Shown here: piece after piece, positions 7,596 through 14,182 of the stretch | Layout of the letters: each line of letters opens with the position of its first letter | How positions within the stretch are numbered: the first letter of the stretch is position 1 | Assembly: GCA_036824045.1 (NCBI GenBank) | Contig: DAITAZ010000052.1 | Coordinates: 1 to 23,427, forward strand | Reading direction: 5' to 3' | Source of the DNA: DAITAZ01 sp036824045 | Lineage (GTDB): Bacteria; Pseudomonadota; Gammaproteobacteria; Burkholderiales; Rhodocyclaceae | DNA length: 23,427 nucleotides | Position numbers and translations under genes: made by a program | Notes under the pieces: generated by a model | What the model was told of the DNA's origin: nothing | The model's input: the letters and a program-made list of their open reading frames with translations, nothing else | Databases searched by the model: none

Positions 7596-8405
7596 GTGAT
7601 CTCCTTCAGCTCCGCCCAGCTTGACGCCTGGATGGCCGCCTACCTGTTCCCGCTGGCGCGCATCCTGGCCCTGCTCGCGGTTGCCCCGCCCTTCAACCAC
7701 ACGGCCCTGCCTGCCCGGGTCAAAGCCGCGCTCGGTATTGCCATCTGTGTCGCGCTGGTGCCCACCCTGCCGCCCCAAGCCGTGATCGCACCCGGTTCGT
7801 GGACGGGCCTGCTGGTCCTGGCCCAACAGATGCTGATCGGCATCGCCCTGGGTTTCGTGCTCAGGATCACCTTCGCCGCGGTGGAACTGGCTGGCGAGGT
7901 GGTGAGCATGCAGATGGGCCTGGGATTCGCGGTGATGTACGACCCCGCCCAAGCCAGCCAGAGCAGCGTGCTTACCCAGTTTCTGGGCCTGATCGCCCTG
8001 CTCCTGTTCCTGGCCATGAACGGCCACCTGCTCATGCTTCACGCACTGGCCCAGGGTTTCACCCTGCTACCGGTGAGCGGCCTTCCGGTCAGCGCCAAGG
8101 GGTGGCAAAGCCTGGTACGCTTTGCCACCACCCTGTTTGCTACGGGAGTCTTGCTATCGCTGCCGCTCATCGCGGCCCTGCTGCTCACCAACGTGGCGCT
8201 CGCCGTACTCACCCGCGCCGCCCCGACACTCAACCTGTTTTCCCTTGGTTTTCCGATTACCCTGGCCACCGGGTTTGGCGTCCTCGCCCTCTCGCTCAGC
8301 TACATGGCGCCACTGCTGGAACGCGCCTTCGACAACGCCCTGGACACCCTCGGCCGCTGGCACAGCCTTGCCGCGCCCCTCAATACGGGCCTCACCGGAC
8401 CGTAA
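7596..8405 (+). CDS. fliR: Flagellar export gate protein FliR
   Basis: FliR is the single-copy subunit that closes the FliP ring in the export gate. From the GTG at 7596 the product is 269 aa with several strongly hydrophobic segments. The conserved start region is DAWMAAYLFPLARILALLAV, and motifs LPARVKAALG and LTQFLGLIALLLFLAMNGH also match the family. The GTG was chosen because family alignment begins there and fliQ ends at 7581; the frame stays open further upstream inside fliQ, but that part reads as unrelated sequence. No strong Shine-Dalgarno is visible, so coupling to fliQ is probable. E. coli FliR is 261 aa. Confidence 0.96.
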   Translation: MISFSSAQLDAWMAAYLFPLARILALLAVAPPFNHTALPARVKAALGIAICVALVPTLPPQAVIAPGSWTGLLVLAQQMLIGIALGFVLRITFAAVELAGEVVSMQMGLGFAVMYDPAQASQSSVLTQFLGLIALLLFLAMNGHLLMLHALAQGFTLLPVSGLPVSAKGWQSLVRFATTLFATGVLLSLPLIAALLLTNVALAVLTRAAPTLNLFSLGFPITLATGFGVLALSLSYMAPLLERAFDNALDTLGRWHSLAAPLNTGLTGP

Positions 8406-8452
8406 TTCTCCTTATCGGGCGTCCCTGCCCGGCTTCACGGAAAGAGGAAAGA

Positions 8453-8722
8453 ATGGGCAGTATTCACATCGCCTTCGAACAACGACTGGCGGAGCTGGAG
8501 CAGGAAATCGGCAAACTCAAGGCTTTATGCGGGCTCGCCGGGGACGACAGCCAGGTGTTTGAACAAGCACGGAACCTGGCAAGCCAAGCCAGCACAGCTC
8601 GTCACCTGCACCGGGAACTCCAGGCCCTGCTGTATCTGAAAACGGCTGTGCGCTTCGAGCGCTACCAGGACGCCCAGGCCCGTGCCGGCTGGCGGCCGGA
8701 GGTGGAGACCTCAGACACCTGA
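8453..8722 (+). CDS. Small helical protein of unknown function (89 aa)
   Basis: I do not recognise this product. It is 89 aa, hydrophilic and apparently all helical. It has a heptad-like segment FEQRLAELEQEIGKLKALCG near residues 7-26 and a Gln/Ala/Leu/His-rich second half ending in ETSDT. I see no signal peptide, membrane segment or metal motif. The ATG has a good ribosome site (GAGG at 8444-8447, 5 bases upstream), which supports a real gene. It follows fliR by 47 bases on the same strand, so it may be the last gene of the flagellar transcript. Its 3' end overlaps the convergent dnaQ end by 12 bases. A flagellar chaperone-like role is possible from size and place, but that is only a guess. 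Confidence 0.72.
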   Translation: MGSIHIAFEQRLAELEQEIGKLKALCGLAGDDSQVFEQARNLASQASTARHLHRELQALLYLKTAVRFERYQDAQARAGWRPEVETSDT

Positions 8723-9436
8723 GGCAGCGGCATCGGCCAGCCAGATGCACTTGCCCTTGCTGTCCTTGTGGATAGCAGCCAGGATTGCTTCGTGGGCGGC
8801 AAGTTCCTCCTCCGTAGCCCGCAGCACCCGCAATGCGGTCCGGGGCAATTCGGGTAGCGCACCGTCCTCCTCGCGGCCCGGTCTGGCAGCCGGTTCGGGC
8901 TCCAGATCGATGATCAGGCTCTCCTGGCCACGGGTCATGGCCAGGTACACATCGGCCAGCAACTGGGCGTCCAGCAAGGCGCCGTGGAATTCACGGCCGG
9001 AGTTGTCCACCTCGTAGCGATCGCACAGCGCATCCAGGGAGTTGCGCTTGCCCGGGTGCATCTCCTTGGCGAGCTTCAGGGTGTCCAGCACCCCGCCACA
9101 CAGGCTGCCCACCGTACCCGCGCCCAGGCGGGCAAACTCGGCATTGAGAAAGCCCACGTCAAACGGCGCGTTATGGATGACCAGTTCCGCTCCCTGGATG
9201 AAATCCATGAACTCGGCGGCGACTTGGGCGAACAAGGGCTTGTCCGCCAGGAAATCATTGGTGAGCCCGTGTACCGCAATGGCACCCGCGTCGATTTCCT
9301 TTTCCGGGTTGAGATATACGTGATAGGTCCGACCGCTGGGCTTGCGACTCAACAGTTCGACGCAGCCGATCTCGATCACCCGTTCCGCGCGCGGATCAAG
9401 GCCCGTCGTTTCCGTATCCAGCACGATCTGGCGCAT
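8711..9436 (-). CDS. dnaQ: DNA polymerase III epsilon subunit (3'-5' proofreading exonuclease)
   Basis: DnaQ proofreads within the Pol III core, bound between the alpha subunit and the beta clamp. From the ATG at 9436 the product is 241 aa (E. coli 243). The DEDDh exonuclease residues are all visible: D7 and E9 in LDTETTGLD, D93 in IHNAPFDVGFLNAEF, H151 and D156 in FHGALLDAQL. QESLII at 171-176 matches the clamp-binding site that follows the nuclease domain in E. coli. A linker and a C-terminal helix for alpha binding complete it. An in-frame ATG at 9511 would add 25 unrelated residues and overlap rnhA, so I reject it. The start is 1 base after the rnhA stop, so the two are coupled. Confidence 0.97.
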   Translation of the reverse strand: MRQIVLDTETTGLDPRAERVIEIGCVELLSRKPSGRTYHVYLNPEKEIDAGAIAVHGLTNDFLADKPLFAQVAAEFMDFIQGAELVIHNAPFDVGFLNAEFARLGAGTVGSLCGGVLDTLKLAKEMHPGKRNSLDALCDRYEVDNSGREFHGALLDAQLLADVYLAMTRGQESLIIDLEPEPAARPGREEDGALPELPRTALRVLRATEEELAAHEAILAAIHKDSKGKCIWLADAAASGV

Positions 9437-9437
9437 C

Positions 9438-9878
9438 TCAGGCTCCCCGCACGCTGGCGATACCCTGGCGAGCCAGTTGGTCGGCCCGCTCGTTCTCCGC
9501 GTGACCGGCATGCCCCTTCACCCAGTGCCACTGCACCTGGTGCAGACCCGACAGCCGATCCAGCTCCTTCCACAAATCCACGTTCTTCACCGGCTTTTTG
9601 TCGGCCGTCAGCCAGTTCCGCCGCTTCCAGCCATGTATCCATTCCGAAATCCCTTTCTGGACGTACTGGGAATCGGTATAGAGCTGCACCCGCACCGGGC
9701 GCTTGAGCGCGGTCAGCGCCTGGATCACCGCCATCATTTCCATCCGGTTGTTGGTGGTCTCCCTTTCACCGCCGAACAACTCTTTCTCGTGGCCGCCGGC
9801 GCGCAAAATGGCGCCCCAGCCCCCGGGGCCCGGATTACCGCTGCAGGCCCCGTCTGTGTAAATCTCGACTTCTTCCAT
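9438..9878 (-). CDS. rnhA: Ribonuclease HI
   Basis: RNase HI cuts the RNA strand of RNA-DNA hybrids, removing R-loops and primers. The 146-aa product has all catalytic residues: D9 (YTDGACSGNPGPGGWG), E47 (NNRMEMMA), D69 (YTDSQYV), H123 and D133 (WVKGHAGHAENERADQLA). The basic handle region is present (WIHGWKRRNW, about 80-89). Length is close to the E. coli enzyme (155). It lies in an operon between the yafS-type methyltransferase gene (27 bases upstream) and dnaQ (1 base downstream). In E. coli the rnhA-dnaQ pair is divergent, whereas here it is co-directional. Confidence 0.98.
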   Translation of the reverse strand: MEEVEIYTDGACSGNPGPGGWGAILRAGGHEKELFGGERETTNNRMEMMAVIQALTALKRPVRVQLYTDSQYVQKGISEWIHGWKRRNWLTADKKPVKNVDLWKELDRLSGLHQVQWHWVKGHAGHAENERADQLARQGIASVRGA

Positions 9879-9905
9879 TGTTTCCCTGCCTGAAGACTGC
9901 CGCGC

Positions 9906-10640
9906 TTACCGTTGCGCCGGCCCCTGACGATTCTGCTGCCACACCACCGGCGACAGCCGCGGCCGTGCCGCCAGCCGCGCCCGCCATGCAGGCGGTGTAA
10001 TGATGCGCATGCCCTTCACCCGTTTGACCGCCTGGAGCACATAGACGCCCCCGCCAATGCCCCACCAGCGGTCCCCCGCCGCTTCCATGAACTGCAGGCG
10101 ACGCAACCACTTCTCGTCCCGCACCGCCGGCACGTAGCAGCCGAAACAGCCTCCCTGGGGCTCCAAACCCAGGAGCTTGCACCAGTCCTTGAGCCGGCCC
10201 ACACTGAGATAGTCCCCATTCCAGGGGAACGCCCCTGTCCGCCGCGCCCGCCGCTGCCGCAGTCCCCACAGGCTCAGCGGATTGAAGCCGGTGATGACCA
10301 GATGCCCCTCCGGCATCAGCACCCGTTCCACCTCCCGCAGCACCTGGTGGGGATCGGGGGAAAACTCCAGCACATGGGGCAAGACCACCAGGTCGAAGCA
10401 CTGACTGGCAAAAGGCAATTGCACGGAATCGGCCACCACCTGGGCAGCTCCGCCACCGTTGCACCGGGCCCGGAAGGGAATGCGATTGGCGCGCAGATAG
10501 TCGCAATCGGCCAGCCCCAGCTGCAGCGCGTTGAAACCGAAGAGATCGGTCACAATACGGTCAACACGCCCCATCTCCCAATCGATCACATAGCGCCCCT
10601 GGGCGCTGAGGATCCACTCGGCCAGACCGGGAATGGTCAC
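9906..10640 (-). CDS. yafS: YafS-type SAM-dependent methyltransferase-like protein
   Basis: This is a 244-aa protein with a class I methyltransferase-like layout. DSVQLPFASQCFDLVVLPHVLEF (residues 71-93) resembles the acidic and post-I region. REVERVLMPEGHLVITGFNP (about 102-121) matches the domain's strand after helix D. The segment GFNPLSLWGLR at 118-128 is nearly the same as in E. coli YafS, whose gene lies in the same place beside gloB and rnhA. The usual glycine-rich SAM loop is not visible: the expected place reads LFGFNALQLG (33-42). SAM binding and substrate are therefore inferred from the fold only. It starts 36 bases from the divergent gloB. Confidence 0.85.
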   Translation of the reverse strand: MTIPGLAEWILSAQGRYVIDWEMGRVDRIVTDLFGFNALQLGLADCDYLRANRIPFRARCNGGGAAQVVADSVQLPFASQCFDLVVLPHVLEFSPDPHQVLREVERVLMPEGHLVITGFNPLSLWGLRQRRARRTGAFPWNGDYLSVGRLKDWCKLLGLEPQGGCFGCYVPAVRDEKWLRRLQFMEAAGDRWWGIGGGVYVLQAVKRVKGMRIITPPAWRARLAARPRLSPVVWQQNRQGPAQR

Positions 10641-10676
10641 GCTTCACCCCGGCAGGGCCAATACAGGCAGACGACC

Positions 10677-11444
10677 ATGAACATTACCCCCATCCCCGCA
10701 TTCGACGACAACTATATCTGGGCCCTGCACCAGGACGGCCACGCCATCGTCGTGGACCCGGGCGACGCCACTCCCGTCGCCGCCTGGCTCCAAACCAACC
10801 AGCACCACCTGACCGCCATCCTCGTCACCCACCATCACGGCGACCACGTGGGCGGACTGGCTGCACTCACCCGGGAGTGGACTGTACCGGTTTTCGGTCC
10901 GGCCAATGAAGCCATCGCCGGCATCACGCATCCGGTACGGGAGGGCGATACGATCCGCGCCCCGGGGCTGGACACCGCCTTCACCGTCTTCGATGTGCCA
11001 GGCCACACTGCCGGCCATGTGGCTTATTACGGCGCAGGTGCGCTTTTTTGTGGCGACACCCTGTTCGCGGCGGGCTGCGGGCGTCTCTTCGAGGGGACAG
11101 CGGCGCAGATGCACGCTTCCCTCGGCAAGCTGGCTCGCCTGCCCCCAGATACCCGCGTGTATTGCGCCCATGAGTACACCCAATCCAACCTGCGCTTTGC
11201 GCTGGCGGTGGAACCGGAGAATCAGGCACTACACCGCCGCGCGGAGGCTGTCGCCGCACAGCGGGCGCACGCCCAGCCCTCGCTCCCGACCACCCTTGCC
11301 AACGAGCTGGCCACCAACCCGTTCCTGCGGGCTGACCAGCCCCCCGTGCAGCGGGCCGCCGCCGCGCACGCCGGGCAACCGCTGCCTGATCCGGAATCCG
11401 TCTTCGCCGCCTTGCGCCAGTGGAAGGATCACTTCCGGGGCTGA
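10677..11444 (+). CDS. gloB: Hydroxyacylglutathione hydrolase (glyoxalase II)
   Basis: GloB hydrolyses S-D-lactoylglutathione to lactate and glutathione, the second step of methylglyoxal removal. From the ATG at 10677 the product is 255 aa (E. coli 251). The metallo-beta-lactamase THHHGDH motif gives H52, H54, D56 and H57 for the two-metal centre. H110 (GHTAGH), D127 (FCGDTLFAAGCGRLFEG) and H165 (CAHEYTQSNLRFAL) complete it. The C-terminal helical domain has the substrate-binding region ending NPFLRAD and FAALRQWKDHFRG, both family features. The frame remains open far upstream, but the ATG begins the conserved strand MNITPIPAFDDNYIW. It is convergent with the diguanylate cyclase gene, 14 bases away. 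Confidence 0.97.
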   Translation: MNITPIPAFDDNYIWALHQDGHAIVVDPGDATPVAAWLQTNQHHLTAILVTHHHGDHVGGLAALTREWTVPVFGPANEAIAGITHPVREGDTIRAPGLDTAFTVFDVPGHTAGHVAYYGAGALFCGDTLFAAGCGRLFEGTAAQMHASLGKLARLPPDTRVYCAHEYTQSNLRFALAVEPENQALHRRAEAVAAQRAHAQPSLPTTLANELATNPFLRADQPPVQRAAAAHAGQPLPDPESVFAALRQWKDHFRG

Positions 11445-11458
11445 CTGCGATGGGCCGC

Positions 11459-12427
11459 TCAGGCCTCCTGCATCCTGATCCGTGAGGAGAGGACGATGCG
11501 GTTGCGCCCGCCCCGCTTGGCTGCGTAGAGCGCTTCATCCGCGATGCTCACCAGACGGGCTGGATCATCCTCCGCCGCCTGGGGCACCAGGGAGGCAACC
11601 CCTCCGCTGATGGTCACCACACGGGCACAACCGGAGCCCTCGTGTGGCTGGGCCAGCCCGAGAATGCCGCGCCGCGCTTCTTCCGCCACCAGAAGCGCGC
11701 CTTCCAGATCAGTTTCAGGCAACAGCAGGGCGAATTCCTCGCCCCCCACCCGCGCGGCCATATCGGCGGGGCGCCGACAGTTTTCCCGCAGGATCTCGGC
11801 CACGCGCATCAGGCAGCGATCGCCCGCCTGATGGCCATAGCGGTCGTTGAACTGCTTGAAGAAATCCACATCCACCATCAGCAGTGACAACGGCTGCTGG
11901 TTGCGGGCCGCCCGCCGCCACTCCTGGTCCAGCATCCGGTCGAACCCGCGGCGGTTTGCAATCCCGGTCAGGCTATCGACGATGGAAAGCTGTTCGAGCT
12001 CCCGGTTTGCAACCTCCAGCCGCTGGGTCAGCACCACCAGCGACTGGCGCATGGCCACGAGCCGCTGCAGCACCCGCACCTTGGCTTCCAGCACGGTCGG
12101 GCTGACCGGCTTGCTCAGGTAGTCATCTCCCCCGGCGGCCACTGCCTCCACCAATGCCTGATCGTCGCTGCGGCCGGAAACGAACACGATGGGCGTCCAT
12201 TCCCCCTCCCGCTCCCGGGCACGCAACCGGCGGGCCACCTCGTAGCCATCCATCCCCGGCAAGATCAGGTCCAGCAGCACCATATCCGGCCGTTCAGTGG
12301 CAAACGCCTCGATCGCGCCGGGCCCGTCGTGGGCCACCACCACAGAGAAACCCAAAGCCTGCAGATGCCCCGCGAGGGTCAAGGCACTGCTTGGTACATC
12401 CTCGACTACAAGCGCCTTCATGAGCAT
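11459..12427 (-). CDS. Response-regulator diguanylate cyclase (REC-GGDEF)
   Basis: This predicted cytoplasmic enzyme makes cyclic di-GMP from two GTP when its receiver domain is phosphorylated. The N-terminal REC domain (about 1-120) has the acid pair E9/D10, the phosphoacceptor D53 (LLDLILPGMDG) and K106 (LSKP). A helical linker (about 121-150) leads to a GGDEF domain. Its motifs are DSLTGIANRRGFD, VDVDFFKQFNDRYGHQAGD and GGEEF at 228-232. An intact inhibitory I-site R219-P-A-D222 lies five residues before GGEEF. All residues for catalysis and product feedback are present. The ATG at 12427 or 12421 is the start; no clear Shine-Dalgarno is seen. No histidine kinase is encoded nearby. Output on the neighbouring flagellar genes is plausible but not shown. 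Confidence 0.95.
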   Translation of the reverse strand: MLMKALVVEDVPSSALTLAGHLQALGFSVVVAHDGPGAIEAFATERPDMVLLDLILPGMDGYEVARRLRAREREGEWTPIVFVSGRSDDQALVEAVAAGGDDYLSKPVSPTVLEAKVRVLQRLVAMRQSLVVLTQRLEVANRELEQLSIVDSLTGIANRRGFDRMLDQEWRRAARNQQPLSLLMVDVDFFKQFNDRYGHQAGDRCLMRVAEILRENCRRPADMAARVGGEEFALLLPETDLEGALLVAEEARRGILGLAQPHEGSGCARVVTISGGVASLVPQAAEDDPARLVSIADEALYAAKRGGRNRIVLSSRIRMQEA

Positions 12428-12530
12428 GGGTTTGCTGGGGGCAATTTAATTTGTATTGGTTGGGCGGGACAGGCACGCCATGCAGTGACGGATCAGGCCC
12501 GGGAATTGCTAATTGAACTCCAAAGCGAAA

Positions 12531-12559
12531 TTGACGCTCATATAGGGGCCCGATACCAT
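12531..12559 (+). promoter_or_regulatory. Candidate sigma-70 promoter for mltD
   Basis: TTGACG (12531-12536) and TACCAT (12554-12559) are 17 bases apart in a comparatively AT-rich 160-base divergent intergenic region. The -10 box ends 28 bases before the mltD ATG. The -35 matches the consensus at five of six bases, the -10 at four of six. Confidence 0.45.
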
Positions 12560-12587
12560 ACGTAATTTACCAGAAGCGCGCCGATAC

Positions 12588-14090
12588 ATGCTTTCCTTCC
12601 GCTCCGCGCTGCTCACCCGCCTGCTCTGCGCATTCTGTTTCACGAGCCTAGCATTCCACTCGCAGTCTGCCCTTGCTCTGGAAGAGAGCTTCTTTGGCGG
12701 CGCAGCAACCCGACATAGCGAACCGGCCCGCCCCCCTGCGCCTGTTCCACCGGTCGCCGAGCCGGAGACGCCACCCCCCGCCACCAACCCGCGGGAAGGC
12801 CTGGTGCTCGAAATCGCCGACGACTTTGCCAAGTTCTCCACCATCGACCTCACAGTCAAGCCCAACGACGTCTGGGATCGCATGCGTCGCGGCTTTGCCA
12901 TGCCGGACCTGGGCACCGACCTGGTTACCGAGCGGCAGCTCTACTTCCTGAACCGCCCGGCCTACCTCAAGCGCGTGTTCGAACGCGGCCGCCTGTACCT
13001 CTTCCACATCGTGGAAGAGCTGGAAAAGCGCGGCATGCCTACCGAGCTGGCCCTGCTCCCCATGGTGGAAAGCGCCTACAACCCGACCGCGGTTTCGCCT
13101 GCCGGCGCTGTGGGTCTGTGGCAGTTCATCCCCTCCACGGGCCGGAACTTCCAGCTTGGTCAGAATTGGTGGATGGATGAGCGGCGCGACATTGTGGCCT
13201 CCACCACCGCGGCCCTGGATTACCTGCAGACCATCTACGAGATGCACGGGGACTGGCACCTGGCGCTGGCGTCCTACAATTGGGGCGAGGGCGCAGTGGC
13301 CCGCGCGATTGCCAAGAACCAGTCGGCGGGCCTGCCCACGGACTACTCCAGTCTGTCGATGCCCAACGAGACGCGCCAGTACGTCCCCAAACTGCAGGCG
13401 CTCAAGAACATCGTGATGCAGCCCCACCTCTTTGGGTTGCAACTTCCTCCCGTAGCCAACCAGCCTTACTTCGGCACGGTCACCGCGCCGGCCGACATTG
13501 ACCTCGAAGTCGCCGCGCAACTGGCCGAAACACCGCTGGAGGAGATCATTGCGCTCAATCCCAGCTACAGCCGCAAGCGCGCCGCCAAGGACCAGCAGCT
13601 TGTCATCCCCCTGGAAAAGCTGAAAGTGTTCCAGCGCAACGTGGCCAAGCACGACAAGCCCTTCATCCGCTGGCAGCTCTACACCCTCGGTCGCGGCGAA
13701 ACGGTGGAAACGGCCGCCTCCCGTTTCGGTGTCACCGCCGCAGCCATCCGTCAGGCCAACAATATCGGGCCGCGCAGCCGTCTGACCCCGGGCCGTTCGC
13801 TGGTGATTCCCTCTGGCGAACCTCCGGGTGAGATCGAACTGCCGCCAGAGCCTCCGCCCAGCCGCGAACCTGCAGCGCTGGGTCACGGTCTGCGCCCCGT
13901 ACCCCTTGGCATGTCGGCCCAGACGGTGAGCCGGGAAAAAGCGACTGGCAAGAACAGCAAAGCCGAAAGCCCCAAGGACAAGCGCGGCAACGCCAAGGAA
14001 AGCAACCGCCCCGCCACCAAGGAAAAGGCCAGCGCAAAGGCCCCGGCCAAGGAACACAAGCCCGCCGCTCCCGCCAAGAAAGGCAAGTAA
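12588..14090 (+). CDS. mltD: Membrane-bound lytic murein transglycosylase D-like (MltD), SLT plus LysM
   Basis: This enzyme cleaves peptidoglycan glycan strands to 1,6-anhydro products in the periplasm. The 500-aa protein starts with a signal peptide (hydrophobic to about 23, cleavage predicted after ALA at 28-30). I see no lipobox, unlike E. coli MltD. The SLT domain spans about 145-260. The catalytic glutamate is E161 in MVESAYNP, followed by AVGLWQFIPSTGR and LALASYNWGEGAV. A first degenerate LysM-like unit lies at about 300-345 (VAAQLAETPLEEIIALNPSY). A clear LysM is at about 363-410 (YTLGRGETVETAASRFGV). The last 90 residues are low-complexity and Lys/Ala/Pro-rich. The gene is divergent from the diguanylate cyclase gene. 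Confidence 0.94.
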   Translation: MLSFRSALLTRLLCAFCFTSLAFHSQSALALEESFFGGAATRHSEPARPPAPVPPVAEPETPPPATNPREGLVLEIADDFAKFSTIDLTVKPNDVWDRMRRGFAMPDLGTDLVTERQLYFLNRPAYLKRVFERGRLYLFHIVEELEKRGMPTELALLPMVESAYNPTAVSPAGAVGLWQFIPSTGRNFQLGQNWWMDERRDIVASTTAALDYLQTIYEMHGDWHLALASYNWGEGAVARAIAKNQSAGLPTDYSSLSMPNETRQYVPKLQALKNIVMQPHLFGLQLPPVANQPYFGTVTAPADIDLEVAAQLAETPLEEIIALNPSYSRKRAAKDQQLVIPLEKLKVFQRNVAKHDKPFIRWQLYTLGRGETVETAASRFGVTAAAIRQANNIGPRSRLTPGRSLVIPSGEPPGEIELPPEPPPSREPAALGHGLRPVPLGMSAQTVSREKATGKNSKAESPKDKRGNAKESNRPATKEKASAKAPAKEHKPAAPAKKGK

Positions 14091-14182
14091 GCTTTCCGAC
14101 AAGCCGCGGAAGGATCGGAACGGGCCCGTTGCCATAGGCAAAGGCCACGGCCCGCACATGGCGGCAAATCCCGCTTACGCCC
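14091..14182. other. Convergent intergenic gap between mltD and the ABC ATPase gene
   Basis: The gap contains the 12-base palindrome AACGGGCCCGTT (14119-14130) and an imperfect larger repeat TTCCGA/TCGGAA (14094-14099 and 14115-14120). Neither is followed by a T-run on either strand, so no intrinsic terminator can be supported here. Confidence 0.4.

Noticed and set aside
14119..14130. Palindrome AACGGGCCCGTT between convergent genes, as a terminator or operator
   Set aside because: It has no T-run on either side and no gene start nearby; twelve bases of GC-rich palindrome can occur by chance.
12648..14159. A 503-codon minus-strand open frame
   Set aside because: It is antisense to mltD, which has clear SLT and LysM motifs; the antisense product shows no domain.
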